The notes under the pieces are model-generated. The model was not told the origin of the DNA. It saw nothing but the letters and a program-made list of their open reading frames with translations, and searched no databases. The translations under genes and the position numbers were made by a program. From Bacteroidales bacterium (lineage in GTDB: Bacteria > Bacteroidota > Bacteroidia > Bacteroidales > UBA932), in assembly GCA_004552965.1 (NCBI GenBank), contig SFMU01000013.1:1-41797 (forward strand): a stretch of 41,797 bases of DNA, written 5' to 3'. Positions 23,254-31,767 of the stretch are shown in pieces (position 1 is the stretch's first letter; every line of letters starts with the position of its first letter).

Positions 23254-25104
23254 CTACAGGGCCTGCATGTCATTGAGCCTGCGGTAGTGTCCATTGAGGG
23301 CAAGCAGTTCCTCATGTCTGCCTCTTTCCACAATCTTACCCTCGTGCAGGACGATGATCTCATCCGAGTTGCGTATGGTGGAAAGCCTGTGCGCGATCGC
23401 GATGGTCGTCCTGGTGGACATCAGCCTTTCCAGAGCTTCCTGCACGATCTTTTCCGACTCGGTGTCGAGCGATGCGGTAGCCTCGTCGAGAATCAGGATC
23501 GGAGGGTTCTTCAGGATTGCCCTCGCGATGCTTATCCTCTGTCTCTGCCCTCCGGAAAGCTTTACTCCACGGTCACCGATGACGAAATCATAGCCCCCTT
23601 CCTTTTCCATGATGAATTCGTGGGCATTGGCTATCCGGGCAGCCGCCATCACATCTTCCAGGCTTGCATTCTCGACACCGAAAGCGATATTGTTGAAAAT
23701 CGTGTCGTTGAAGAGGATGGACTCCTGGTTGACATTTCCTATCAGCCCTCTGAGACTCTTCAGACTGGCTTCCCTGATGTCGATGCCGTCTATCGTGATA
23801 GAACCGGCAACCGGATCATAGAATCTCGGAATGAGATCCACCATTGTGGATTTTCCGGCTCCGGATGCGCCCACGATGGCAATCGTCTTTCCTTTCGGAA
23901 TGTCCAGGCTGACATCGTCGAGAATCATTCTCTGCCCGTCAGGATACCTGAAAGAGACATTCCTGAATGAAATCCTGTCGTTGAAGCCTTTGATGACCTT
24001 CGGGTGAGCCACTTCGACTATGTCGTTCTCGGCATCAAGCACCTTGTTGATCCTTTCCATCGATGCCATGCCTTTCGGAATTGCATAGCTGGCTTTGGAA
24101 AAATCCTTGATTGGATTGATGATGCTGTAGAGAATGACCATATAATAAATGAATATGGGAGCGTCCACGACCGACTTGCCGCTCAGGATGAGCAGACCTC
24201 CGAAGAAAAGGACGATCGTGATAAGGACAGTACCCATGAATTCACTGACCGGGTGGGCAGATGCCTGACGCAGTGAGACCTTTTCGGTCTTTTTCTTCAT
24301 CGCCTCGGTCACATTGTCGAACCTGTCGGACATCTTTTTCTCGGCGATGAAGGCCTTGATGATCCTCAGACCGCCCAGGGTCTCCTCGACTTGAGACATG
24401 ACTTCGCTCCAGAGTGTCTGGACATCGAGAGATTTCCTCTTCAGGTTCTTGCCGACGACTCCCATGACCCAGATCATCACAGGCGCGAATATTATTGTGA
24501 AGGTCGTGAGCTCCCAGCTGATGACCACCATCGCGATGAAATAGATGGTGATCAGGATCGGATTCTTTATGAGCATCTCTATCGATCCCGCAACCGAAGA
24601 CTCGACTTCCTGCACGTCTCCGCTCATCCTGGCTATGATGTCGCCCTTCCGTTCCTCGGAGAAGAAACCGATAGGCAGGGAAAGGATCTTGTCATAGATT
24701 TCTTTTCTGATGTTCTTGACAATGCCTGCCCGGATAGGGACCATCACTCCGGCGGAACCGAAGTAGCATGCGGTCTTGAGAGCGGTGGTGAAAATCAGGA
24801 ACAGGCAGAGGACCAGAAGGACGCGTGGCTCTCCGTAAGTAGCGATGGCACTTTCCAGACCATGGTAGAGATTGTCCATTGCCGCATCTCCCATGTCCTT
24901 GAGCGGCATCGCCCTGACCTCATCCCAAGGGGTGAAGGCATACGACCTGTCCGTCATCCTGAACAGGATTCTCAGCATCGGCACGATCATGGCGAACGAG
25001 AAGATGTTGAAAACGGCCGACAGAATGTTCAGGACTACTGAGCCGACGAGATATTTTCTGAAAGGAGCGATGTATCTCCTCATCATTTTTCTGAATTCTT
25101 TCAT
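23254..25104 (-). CDS. MsbA-type ABC exporter (fused permease and ATPase)
   Basis: Protein of 616 residues with six transmembrane helices in the first 330 residues and a C-terminal nucleotide-binding domain: Walker A GASGAGKST (about 404-412), signature LSGGQRQRISIARA (about 510) and Walker B ILILDEATASLD (about 538), ending with the H-loop AHRLSTIRNSDEI. Such half-transporters work as homodimers. Lipid A/LPS core flipping (MsbA) is the commonest role in Bacteroidota, but drug or peptide export cannot be excluded. The ATG at 25104 lies two bases after the upstream M28 stop, indicating coupled translation; a TTG at 25128 would overlap that gene and is less likely. Confidence 0.9.
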   Translation of the reverse strand: MKEFRKMMRRYIAPFRKYLVGSVVLNILSAVFNIFSFAMIVPMLRILFRMTDRSYAFTPWDEVRAMPLKDMGDAAMDNLYHGLESAIATYGEPRVLLVLCLFLIFTTALKTACYFGSAGVMVPIRAGIVKNIRKEIYDKILSLPIGFFSEERKGDIIARMSGDVQEVESSVAGSIEMLIKNPILITIYFIAMVVISWELTTFTIIFAPVMIWVMGVVGKNLKRKSLDVQTLWSEVMSQVEETLGGLRIIKAFIAEKKMSDRFDNVTEAMKKKTEKVSLRQASAHPVSEFMGTVLITIVLFFGGLLILSGKSVVDAPIFIYYMVILYSIINPIKDFSKASYAIPKGMASMERINKVLDAENDIVEVAHPKVIKGFNDRISFRNVSFRYPDGQRMILDDVSLDIPKGKTIAIVGASGAGKSTMVDLIPRFYDPVAGSITIDGIDIREASLKSLRGLIGNVNQESILFNDTIFNNIAFGVENASLEDVMAAARIANAHEFIMEKEGGYDFVIGDRGVKLSGGQRQRISIARAILKNPPILILDEATASLDTESEKIVQEALERLMSTRTTIAIAHRLSTIRNSDEIIVLHEGKIVERGRHEELLALNGHYRRLNDMQAL

Positions 25105-25106
25105 GG

Positions 25107-26120
25107 TCAAAGTGTTTTGGTCAACCAATGGAAAATCAGGAGGATCCTTTTGCGGAATACCTCGTAGTTGAGGCTCTCGCTGTCATCCTCCACCTTGTTT
25201 GTCTTCCTGGTGATTCCGGAAGAAAAATATGTGACCGGAAGGCCGTTGCGGTGGAAAACCATCTGGTCACCGCTCCTGTGGTGGAACAGGTCGGTGAAAC
25301 TCTTGCTTCCGTAGTAGTCGAAACCCAGGTCAAGCCCCAGTCCCGGATTGCTGTTTGCGCTTGTGAGGTCGTACCTTTCCCCGGCGCTCCCCAGCATTAT
25401 CAGATAGTCCTTCCGGCCCTTGTGGATGGGCTCCAGGGTTGCCCCAAGGATGTCCAGCACGACTACGTTCTTGATCTGTCTTTTGCTGATGACAGCCTGG
25501 CTGACAGGGTCCCGGAATATTCCTTCATCCAGAGCCGTCATGAATGCCTCTGCTCCCGCGCTGCTCTTTTCCTTTGCGTCGGTTGCCAGAAAGATCAGGT
25601 TGCTTCCGTAAAGCCTTCCGAGACCTTTCATGTACTGGAACATCCCGATGATGTTCATCATCGCGACAACTCCCGAGGCATTGCTGTCGGCACCGGGAAG
25701 GATTTTCCCGTCCATTGATCCGTAGGTGTCGTAATGGGCGACCACGAGGACATAAGTCTCATTCACGGATCGCCTCGCGCCCGGCATGAAACCGATCATG
25801 TTGCGGCCGACAAGGTCTCCTGTCCGGAAGGTGTGGGAATAACTGCCGGAAAACGCCAGCAGACCCGCGTCCCTGAAGTGTCTTCCAATCCACATCGATG
25901 CCTCGCAGGCACCTTTCGAACCTGTTGCCCTGCCGCCGAAGGTGGTGTCTGCCAGAAATTCTATGCCGGCCCGGAGATTCTCTTCAGTCACGATCTTTTC
26001 AGCATTCCTTCCCGATGGAACGGTCTTGACCGCCTTCTCCTGTGAAAATGCGCCGTAGGAGAACGTCTGGAGAAGTATGTATGCCAGAAGAATCTTTCGG
26101 ATGGTGTTCAAAGTGTTCAT
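25107..26120 (-). CDS. M28-family peptidase-like protein with altered active site
   Basis: Exported protein of 337 residues (signal peptide ending AFSQ) with the M28 zinc aminopeptidase fold. It keeps VVAHYDTYG (His129), LPGADSNASG (Asp145), Glu184 and Asp223 at expected metal-ligand sites. In the segment normally EE (catalytic base then ligand) it reads DAKEKSSAG, so the base position is Lys183, and the usual RSDH box reads RSGDQMVF, with Gln286 where the last metal His should be. It may be catalytically dead or have changed chemistry. It heads the minus-strand cluster, and the MsbA-like gene follows its stop by two bases. The -7 box at 26127-26134 would give an almost leaderless mRNA. Confidence 0.85.
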   Translation of the reverse strand: MNTLNTIRKILLAYILLQTFSYGAFSQEKAVKTVPSGRNAEKIVTEENLRAGIEFLADTTFGGRATGSKGACEASMWIGRHFRDAGLLAFSGSYSHTFRTGDLVGRNMIGFMPGARRSVNETYVLVVAHYDTYGSMDGKILPGADSNASGVVAMMNIIGMFQYMKGLGRLYGSNLIFLATDAKEKSSAGAEAFMTALDEGIFRDPVSQAVISKRQIKNVVVLDILGATLEPIHKGRKDYLIMLGSAGERYDLTSANSNPGLGLDLGFDYYGSKSFTDLFHHRSGDQMVFHRNGLPVTYFSSGITRKTNKVEDDSESLNYEVFRKRILLIFHWLTKTL

Positions 26121-26126
26121 AATCTA

Positions 26127-26134
26127 CAAATATA
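26127..26134 (-). promoter_or_regulatory. -7 box of the M28-like gene
   Basis: TATATTTG on the minus strand fits TAnnTTTG. The predicted start falls at about 26120-26122, essentially on the ATG, so either the mRNA is nearly leaderless or another promoter is used. No clear -33 element was found. Confidence 0.45.
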
Positions 26135-26182
26135 GGCATACTTTTGGTAAAGTGCATTATCACAATCGGTGAAAACTTTTGC

Positions 26183-26190
26183 TATATTTG
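26183..26190 (+). promoter_or_regulatory. -7 box of the TPR protein gene
   Basis: TATATTTG fits TAnnTTTG. Predicted start is near 26197, which makes the in-frame ATG at 26201 nearly leaderless and favours the ATG at 26228 that begins a good signal peptide. Confidence 0.55.
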
Positions 26191-26227
26191 TAAAATTTGA
26201 ATGACATTTCATGACTGTGTACCGATA

Positions 26228-28255
26228 ATGAGAAAGTTCTTCCTTGTCATAGTGACATTACTCAGTTTCGGAGTGCTGTGCAATGCGCAGTACGACAAGG
26301 ATGTCTTTGCCTTCAGGGGAAGGCTGGCTCTTTCTGAAAACAGGTACTCTGACGCGATATCCCATTTCAACATACTGGCCAGGCTCGATTCCACCGACTG
26401 CTGGACCTTTTTCTATCGCGGAATCGCAAAGTACAACCTTGGTGACCTCCGCGGAGCCCAGACTGATTTCGACACCTCGGTCCGCCTGAACCCGGTATTC
26501 ACAAATGGCTATCATTTCCGCGCCATCACCCTGAGCCGTACGGGCAAGTATGAGGAGGCGCTTGAGAGTCTTGAAAAGGCAATGTCCCTGCGTCCTGGGC
26601 TCAATGGTCTGTACTACAGCCGTGGTGTGACATATTTTCTCTCCCAGCAGTTCGACAAGGCTGTGGAAGATTTCGACTACTACATTGTCAAAGAACCGGA
26701 TGACCCTTCCGCCTATCTGAACAGGGGAGCGAGCTACCTTTTCCTGAACGACACCACAGCGGCCCTGAACGACTACAACCGGGCAATCAAGCTCGACCGT
26801 TTCGATCCTGAAGGCTACATCAGGAGGGGGCGTCTGTATGCGGACATGAAGATGTATCCGGAAGCGATAGAGGACATGGACAAGGCCATCGGTCTTGACA
26901 CCACCAACACTTTCGCCTATTTCAACCGGGCTCTGATGTATTTCGAGCAGAATGACTACAATTCTGCAATGAGGGATTTCGACAGGGTTCTGAAGGATGA
27001 GCCGGGCAATGCGCTTACTCTCTACAACAGAAGTCTCATAAATGCCAGGATAGGCAATTTCGAGGAAGCTCTCGCCGACATGGACCGTGTGATCAGCATC
27101 AACCCGGACAATGTCCTGGCCTACTTCAACAGGGCCTCGTATTTCTGCGAGCTGGGACGCTGGGTGGATGCGCTCGATGACTATGACAAGGCGATCGAAC
27201 TCTATCCCGATTTCGCGAAAGCTTACATGAACAGGTCCTATGTAAAGAATATGCTGGGACGCACGAAGTCCTCCAAGCAGGACTACGATACCGCCAGGAA
27301 GAAAGTCCAGGACTACCGTGACAAGAATGCTTCCGATGCCGGGTCATTTGCCGATACGACCAAAAAGTACAGCAACCTGCTGGCTCTGGATGCCGACTTC
27401 GCCAAGAAAGGCTTCGACAATGAGCTTCTTCAGGACAGGGACATCAACATCCGTCTGAAACCATTGTACAAGTTCGTGATGTCGGACCGAAAGGACAATG
27501 TCAATATGGCTCTGCAGAATCGCTACGAGCATCCTCTCCTCGACAAGTTCATCTCGGATGCTCCAGTGATGATCTCCATCACCAATTCCGACACCCTCTC
27601 GGCCAAGGCGCCTGTCGGCGACATGGAATCCTCCCTCTTCGGCGACACCTATCTTTCCGCCGGAAAATCCAATTCGATGACCGATGCGGACAGGATGTTC
27701 CTTCGCGGACTTTACAGTCTCAGGTCCAAGCAGTACGCTGCAGCCCTGGAACATTTCGACCAGGCGGTGTCAGCCACTGCCACGGGTGAATATTCCGAAT
27801 ACTACAAGGCCTTCTACCTGCTCAACAGAGGTGTTCTCCGTGCCGACATGATCGACTTCATCTCTTCTATCGAGAACAATGTCCAGACATTGACAATGGA
27901 TGACAAGGGCACCACAAGAGCCAGGGTAAGGGACAGGGTGACACGCACCTACGATTATTCGGAGGCTATTGAGGACATCCAGGCCGCCGACCGGCTTCTG
28001 CCGGGTATCCCGTATTTCCACTTCAATCTCGGCAATCTCTACTGTCTTTCCGGAAAGCTGGTCGAGTCCGTCGACAGCTACACGACTGCGATTTCGCTTT
28101 ATCCGTACATGGGGGATGCGTATTTCAACCGTGGCCTGGTGCTGGTCTACCTGAAGGATAAGGAGAAGGGATGCATCGATCTCTCCAGGGCAGGAGAACT
28201 CGGAGTGGACGATGCCTATGTCGTTATTTCAAAATATTGCGAGGAGAACAAGTGA
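26228..28255 (+). CDS. Secreted tetratricopeptide-repeat protein
   Basis: Protein of 675 residues starting MRKFFLVIVTLLSFG with a signal peptide ending CNAQ. Residues about 20-340 are a nearly continuous array of TPR units with the repeated pattern AYFNRA...Y..AL.D.D.AI.L.P, and a second set (about 550-670) closes the protein. The middle (about 345-480) is not repetitive. TPR arrays are protein-protein interaction scaffolds, here in the periplasm or at the outer membrane. The partner is unknown. An ATG nine codons earlier (26201) is open but would put a hydrophilic stretch before the signal peptide. Its stop overlaps the next ATG (TGATG), coupling it to the metallo-hydrolase. Confidence 0.85.
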   Translation: MRKFFLVIVTLLSFGVLCNAQYDKDVFAFRGRLALSENRYSDAISHFNILARLDSTDCWTFFYRGIAKYNLGDLRGAQTDFDTSVRLNPVFTNGYHFRAITLSRTGKYEEALESLEKAMSLRPGLNGLYYSRGVTYFLSQQFDKAVEDFDYYIVKEPDDPSAYLNRGASYLFLNDTTAALNDYNRAIKLDRFDPEGYIRRGRLYADMKMYPEAIEDMDKAIGLDTTNTFAYFNRALMYFEQNDYNSAMRDFDRVLKDEPGNALTLYNRSLINARIGNFEEALADMDRVISINPDNVLAYFNRASYFCELGRWVDALDDYDKAIELYPDFAKAYMNRSYVKNMLGRTKSSKQDYDTARKKVQDYRDKNASDAGSFADTTKKYSNLLALDADFAKKGFDNELLQDRDINIRLKPLYKFVMSDRKDNVNMALQNRYEHPLLDKFISDAPVMISITNSDTLSAKAPVGDMESSLFGDTYLSAGKSNSMTDADRMFLRGLYSLRSKQYAAALEHFDQAVSATATGEYSEYYKAFYLLNRGVLRADMIDFISSIENNVQTLTMDDKGTTRARVRDRVTRTYDYSEAIEDIQAADRLLPGIPYFHFNLGNLYCLSGKLVESVDSYTTAISLYPYMGDAYFNRGLVLVYLKDKEKGCIDLSRAGELGVDDAYVVISKYCEENK

Positions 28256-29091
28256 TGCTGAAATTCGTGAGCCTGTCCAGCGGAAGCAGCGGCAACTGCT
28301 ATCTCCTGAGTGATGGTACAAATGCAATCCTCATTGATGCCGGAGTAAGTTTCAGAAGCCTGAAGAGGAACCTGATGATGCTGGGCTGTTCATTGGACAT
28401 GATCAGATGCGTCCTTGTCACGCATGACCATCTCGACCACATAAGGCACCTCGGTTCCTTCTGCAAGCATCTGAAGGTCCCGGTCTATGCCACTGAAACC
28501 CTTCACCGGGCCCTTGCTTCACATCTGTTCACAAGGGACTGGATCGGTCCTTACCGGCATATTCTAAAAGAAGGAGTGGCGGAACCGGTCTTGACCGGCC
28601 TGTATGATTCCGTGGAGGATTATCCTCAGGTCAACTGTTTCGAGGTCCCTCACGATGCCACGCAGACTGTAGGCTATTTCATCAGATGGCATGGCAGAAG
28701 CTTCTTCCTGATGACAGATGCCGGCAGAGTGACGGAAGAGGCTGTCGGCTATGCCTCCAGGGCGGATGCGGTGGTGATCGAGTCCAACTACGACCCTGCG
28801 ATGCTGTTCAGCGGCCCTTACCCTCACGAACTTCGGATGAGGATCTCCCGCGGCAACGGCCATCTCAGCAATGACGAGTGCGCCGAAGCTGTCAGAAGAA
28901 TATGGCATCCTGGGCTCAGGCACATATTCCTTTGCCATCTGAGCGAGAACAACAACACTCCTTCCCTTGCTTTTGATGCATCTTCCGATGCTTTGCGGAA
29001 CATCCCGCTCGAGGGTGGGCTCACAGCCAAGGATGTCACGAATCTCCAGGCTCTTCCTCGTTCCAGTCTTTCCGCTGTCTATGCCATTTGA
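28255..29091 (+). CDS. MBL-fold metallo-hydrolase (YycJ/WalJ-like)
   Basis: Protein of 278 residues with the beta-lactamase-fold metal motif THDHLDH (about 59-65), preceded by SLSSGSSGNCYLLSDG, the N-terminal signature of the YycJ/WalJ group. LMTDAGRV supplies the bridging Asp, and GHLSN plus FLCHLSENNN supply further His residues. Members act as exonuclease-like hydrolases in DNA metabolism or cell-wall coordination in Firmicutes; the role in Bacteroidota is unsettled. The ATG at 28255 overlaps the TPR stop; a longer frame from 28171 would run inside the TPR gene and is rejected. Confidence 0.88.
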   Translation: MLKFVSLSSGSSGNCYLLSDGTNAILIDAGVSFRSLKRNLMMLGCSLDMIRCVLVTHDHLDHIRHLGSFCKHLKVPVYATETLHRALASHLFTRDWIGPYRHILKEGVAEPVLTGLYDSVEDYPQVNCFEVPHDATQTVGYFIRWHGRSFFLMTDAGRVTEEAVGYASRADAVVIESNYDPAMLFSGPYPHELRMRISRGNGHLSNDECAEAVRRIWHPGLRHIFLCHLSENNNTPSLAFDASSDALRNIPLEGGLTAKDVTNLQALPRSSLSAVYAI

Positions 29092-29174
29092 TTGTCGCAG
29101 GCGGAACGATTCTCTCAATATTATCTGGGAATCTTTATTACTGCATGAGATCAGATTTCAAAACAACACCCGAT

Positions 29175-29792
29175 ATGAAAAGAATATTATTGTCAATTGC
29201 CATTGCGGCCATTCTTGCGGCAACCGGTCATGATGCATCGGCGCAGCAGAGCATATACGACTTTACTGTGAAGGACATGTCAGGCAAGGAAGTGTCCATG
29301 TCTGAATATAAGGGCAAAGTCCTTCTGATTGTCAACACTGCCACACAGTGCGGTTTCACTCCTCAGTATGAAGACCTTCAGGCCTTGTACGAGAAGTATG
29401 CATCCAAGGGACTGGTGATTCTGGATTTTCCATGCAACCAGTTCGGCGGCCAGGCTCCGGGGGACATGGAGTCCATCAATGCGTTCTGCACTTCGAAGTA
29501 CTCGACTACCTTCCCGCGTTTCGCCAAAGTGGATGTCAATGGAGAGAATGCCAGTCCTCTTTTCACATTCCTGAAGTCCAAGCAGAAATTCCGCGGTTTC
29601 GGAAGCGGTGACAAGGCAAAGATTCTTTCGGAGATGCTTTCCAAGTCGGATCCAGACTATGCATCGAATCCTGACATCAAATGGAATTTCACCAAATTCC
29701 TCGTGGATGCGAAGGGCAATGTGGTTGCACGTTTCGAGCCTACTGCAAGCATGACCTTGGTCGGCAATGTGGTGAGTTCAAAACTCTATTGA
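29175..29792 (+). CDS. Glutathione peroxidase-like thiol peroxidase (exported)
   Basis: Protein of 205 residues with a signal peptide (MKRILLSIAIAAIL...ASAQ), so it acts outside the cytoplasm. The GPx signature is complete: VNTATQCGFTPQY with peroxidatic Cys59, LDFPCNQFGGQ with Cys87 and the tetrad Gln/Asn, and WNFTKFLVD with the Trp/Asn. It is a cysteine, not selenocysteine, enzyme, and bacterial members usually take electrons from thioredoxin. The start at 29175 gives the signal peptide; a longer open frame begins at TTG 29088 inside the metallo-hydrolase gene and is not favoured. Confidence 0.93.
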   Translation: MKRILLSIAIAAILAATGHDASAQQSIYDFTVKDMSGKEVSMSEYKGKVLLIVNTATQCGFTPQYEDLQALYEKYASKGLVILDFPCNQFGGQAPGDMESINAFCTSKYSTTFPRFAKVDVNGENASPLFTFLKSKQKFRGFGSGDKAKILSEMLSKSDPDYASNPDIKWNFTKFLVDAKGNVVARFEPTASMTLVGNVVSSKLY

Positions 29793-29907
29793 GATGATGG
29801 GATCAGTGACATCTGAGTCGATGAGTTCAGTGACATCATTCTTCGCGGATGATCTCCCCAGGGGAAAAAACAGTCCGAGGTTCAGGTCCCGGAATGATAA
29901 AACGAAA

Positions 29908-29937
29908 GACGGAGTGTGTTTCACAACATACTCCGTC
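29908..29937 (+). other. 11-bp stem-loop between gpx and the BtuF-like gene
   Basis: Bases 29908-29918 pair with 29927-29937 with one G-U pair, around the eight-base loop TTTCACAA. No T-tract follows; instead an AT-rich leader runs to the ATG at 29964. It may end the gpx transcript or sit in the 5' leader of the BtuF-like gene. The rest of 29793-29963 shows no recognisable cobalamin riboswitch. Confidence 0.5.
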
Positions 29938-30008
29938 CGTTAATCTAACCTAAAACTTAACCTATGAAAAAACTATTTCAATGCAAATATATGCATTGCG
30001 TCTTAATT

Positions 30009-31109
30009 ATGCAACTTTTTCTGAAAGATTTATGCCTATTCTTTGCAGTCCTGCTGACATCCGCACTCGCGGGCTGCTCCTCCAGACAGGGTGATACTCT
30101 TTCTGCGAATGAATATCTTCCTGATTATCTGATAGTTGAAGAAATATCTGATGGCGGATTCAATGTGATTTCCATTTCCCCGTTCGATGGACGTGCTGAC
30201 ACAGTTATTGTCAAAAAATCGTTTGAAAGTGTCGTTTTGATGAGTACGACGCATGTCGGTTTCCTTGATGCGATAGGATGCGATTCGGTCATCACCGGAG
30301 TCTCGGGACTCAGATATGTATGCAGCCCTCAGCTGAGGAAGGCTGCCCAGGAGGGGAGGGTGAAGGATGTCGGCTACGATGCTGCTCCCGACTATGAGAC
30401 TATCCTTTCGCTGAATCCGGATCTTGTCCTGACATATTCAGTGTCGGGAGAGATGTCTCGCTTTGAGAATAAGTTGAAATCATTGGGGATCAGGGTCTTC
30501 TGCATCAATGAACATCTCGAGCGGCATCCTTTGGCAAGGGCGTCCTATCTGCGGCTGTTCGGCGCGTTGACCGGCAGGATGGCCGAGGCGGACTCTGTCC
30601 TTGCACAGGTGAGGGGCAACTATGAAAGGATCCGTTCCGGATCGGCCAGACGTGCCCGCAAGGTTCTTGTGAATATCCCGTATTCCGACCAGTGGTTCAT
30701 CCCGGGCGGTGACAACTACATGACACATCTGATTGAAGATGCTGGCGGGATTGTGCTTGGCGCAGGTGAGGGGGAGAGGCAATCTTCCGTGATTTCTCTG
30801 GAAAAGGCTTATGCCCTTGCTTCCGAGGCGGATTGCTGGCTGAATGTCGGCCCGTGCACGACGCGTGCCCAGTTGGAAAAGGAGAATCCGGTGTTCCCGG
30901 ACATGCTCCGTATGATAGAGACCAATGCGGAATCTGCAGGTCTCGGAACCGGGGCTCTTGTCTGGAACTGCAACCTGAGACTGAACTCTTCCGGTGGAAA
31001 TGACTTCTGGGAGTCGGGCGCGGCCAGACCGGACATCGTCTTGTCCGACCTCGTCAGCATATTCAATGGTGATGATGGGGAGAAGGTCTTCTACCGCCCT
31101 CTCAAATGA
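30009..31109 (+). CDS. BtuF-like substrate-binding lipoprotein of a metal-chelate/B12 ABC importer
   Basis: Periplasmic-binding protein of the helical-backbone class (TroA/BtuF/FhuD type), which captures cobalamin or siderophores for import. The 366-residue form from ATG 30009 starts MQLFLKDLCLFFAVLL and has lipobox LAGC, so it is a lipoprotein. Conserved features are STTHVGFLDAIGCDSVITGVSG, NPDLVLTY, LGIRVFCINEHLERHPLARASYLRLFGALTG and the C-terminal domain beginning VLVNIPYSDQWFIPGG. No permease or ATPase gene is adjacent. An in-frame ATG at 29964 adds 15 residues (MKKLFQCKYMHCVLI) ahead of the signal peptide and follows a typical Bacteroidales leader, so the start is uncertain. Confidence 0.8.
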   Translation: MQLFLKDLCLFFAVLLTSALAGCSSRQGDTLSANEYLPDYLIVEEISDGGFNVISISPFDGRADTVIVKKSFESVVLMSTTHVGFLDAIGCDSVITGVSGLRYVCSPQLRKAAQEGRVKDVGYDAAPDYETILSLNPDLVLTYSVSGEMSRFENKLKSLGIRVFCINEHLERHPLARASYLRLFGALTGRMAEADSVLAQVRGNYERIRSGSARRARKVLVNIPYSDQWFIPGGDNYMTHLIEDAGGIVLGAGEGERQSSVISLEKAYALASEADCWLNVGPCTTRAQLEKENPVFPDMLRMIETNAESAGLGTGALVWNCNLRLNSSGGNDFWESGAARPDIVLSDLVSIFNGDDGEKVFYRPLK

Positions 31110-31111
31110 TT

Positions 31112-31196
31112 CCGCCCTCTGGCGGAGGCTGCTTTCTCTCGAACGAATGCGCCCCTCTGACGGATGCTGCTCTCTCTTGAACGATGCGTCCCTCAG
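31112..31196. repeat. Imperfect tandem repeat (37-38 bp) between convergent genes
   Basis: Two nearly full units start at about 31112 and 31150 and share CCCTCTG-x-CGGA-x-GCTGCT-xx-CTCT-x-GAACGA; a third partial copy (CCCTCA) begins near 31190. The array fills the 83-base space between the BtuF-like stop and the FAH-like stop and runs a few bases into the latter. Similar CCGCCCTCTC bases occur just before, at the end of the BtuF-like gene. Confidence 0.7.
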
Positions 31197-31765
31197 AATA
31201 TGATGCTGAAATCGATGGTCTGGTTGTCGCACCAGCTGCCGTTGACCTTTGTCCTGCCTTCCTCTCTGGTGGTCAGCTGCTGCCTGTCCGCAAGCTCGAT
31301 TGCCACGATGTCACCGGTTCTGATGTAGACCATTTTCGTAGCTTCGGCGATTGCCTCTTCGATCATCCCGGTGGTGGCTTCTCTTCCGTTGCATGAGAAG
31401 AAGCGGTTGCCGTCCCTGCTGAGAACGAATTCGTTGGTTTCTTCACCTAGGGTGATCGGAAGGAACAGCGGAGTGGGCAGGAAGGAGGTGTGGTCGAGAC
31501 AGCATGCCTGGGCATATTCCTCGCCGCGAAGCCCCTCTGGCGTCTCCGGATAGAGCAGGACCCCGAAGTTGACGGCGTCGTAGTAGCGTGAGGCGAATCT
31601 GATGCCGACGCTTCTGCCCGGTTTTGAGATTCTGGCGAACAGTACCGGTGATGCGGAAATGCAGTTCACGAACTCCGGCGGGTAGAAGTCTTCATTGTCC
31701 TTCTCCCAGGTTGTGTCCGGCCGGACTACGGTGTGTCCTTCTGCTGTGCGTACTATGATATTCAT
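31193..31765 (-). CDS. Fumarylacetoacetate-hydrolase-like protein, degenerate
   Basis: Protein of 190 residues without signal peptide. The order SRYYDAVNFGVLLYP, DHTSFLPTPLFLPITLG and RTGDIVAIELADRQQL resembles a small FAH-fold protein seen next to dnaN-region genes in Bacteroidales, with the closing GD-I/V-A strand. The acidic E-x-E metal pair of active FAH enzymes is not visible where expected, so a catalytic role is doubtful. It starts two bases after the exonuclease stop and is the third gene of the dnaN operon. The family call is tentative. Confidence 0.45.
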   Translation of the reverse strand: MNIIVRTAEGHTVVRPDTTWEKDNEDFYPPEFVNCISASPVLFARISKPGRSVGIRFASRYYDAVNFGVLLYPETPEGLRGEEYAQACCLDHTSFLPTPLFLPITLGEETNEFVLSRDGNRFFSCNGREATTGMIEEAIAEATKMVYIRTGDIVAIELADRQQLTTREEGRTKVNGSWCDNQTIDFSIIF

Positions 31766-31767
31766 TT

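Noticed and set aside
13835..26120. Classical polysaccharide utilization locus
   Set aside because: Glycan-related proteins are present, but there is no SusC/SusD pair, no regulator and genes lie on both strands in several units.
28171..28254. N-terminal extension of the YycJ-like hydrolase
   Set aside because: It lies wholly inside the end of the TPR gene; the overlapping TGATG start at 28255 gives the conserved N-terminus.
29917..29924. TGTTTCAC, a parS half-site
   Set aside because: The second half (GTGAAACA) is absent; the bases form part of an 11-bp hairpin instead.
29793..29963. Possible cobalamin riboswitch ahead of the BtuF-like gene
   Set aside because: The conserved B12-box and core bases were not found; only a simple hairpin is present.
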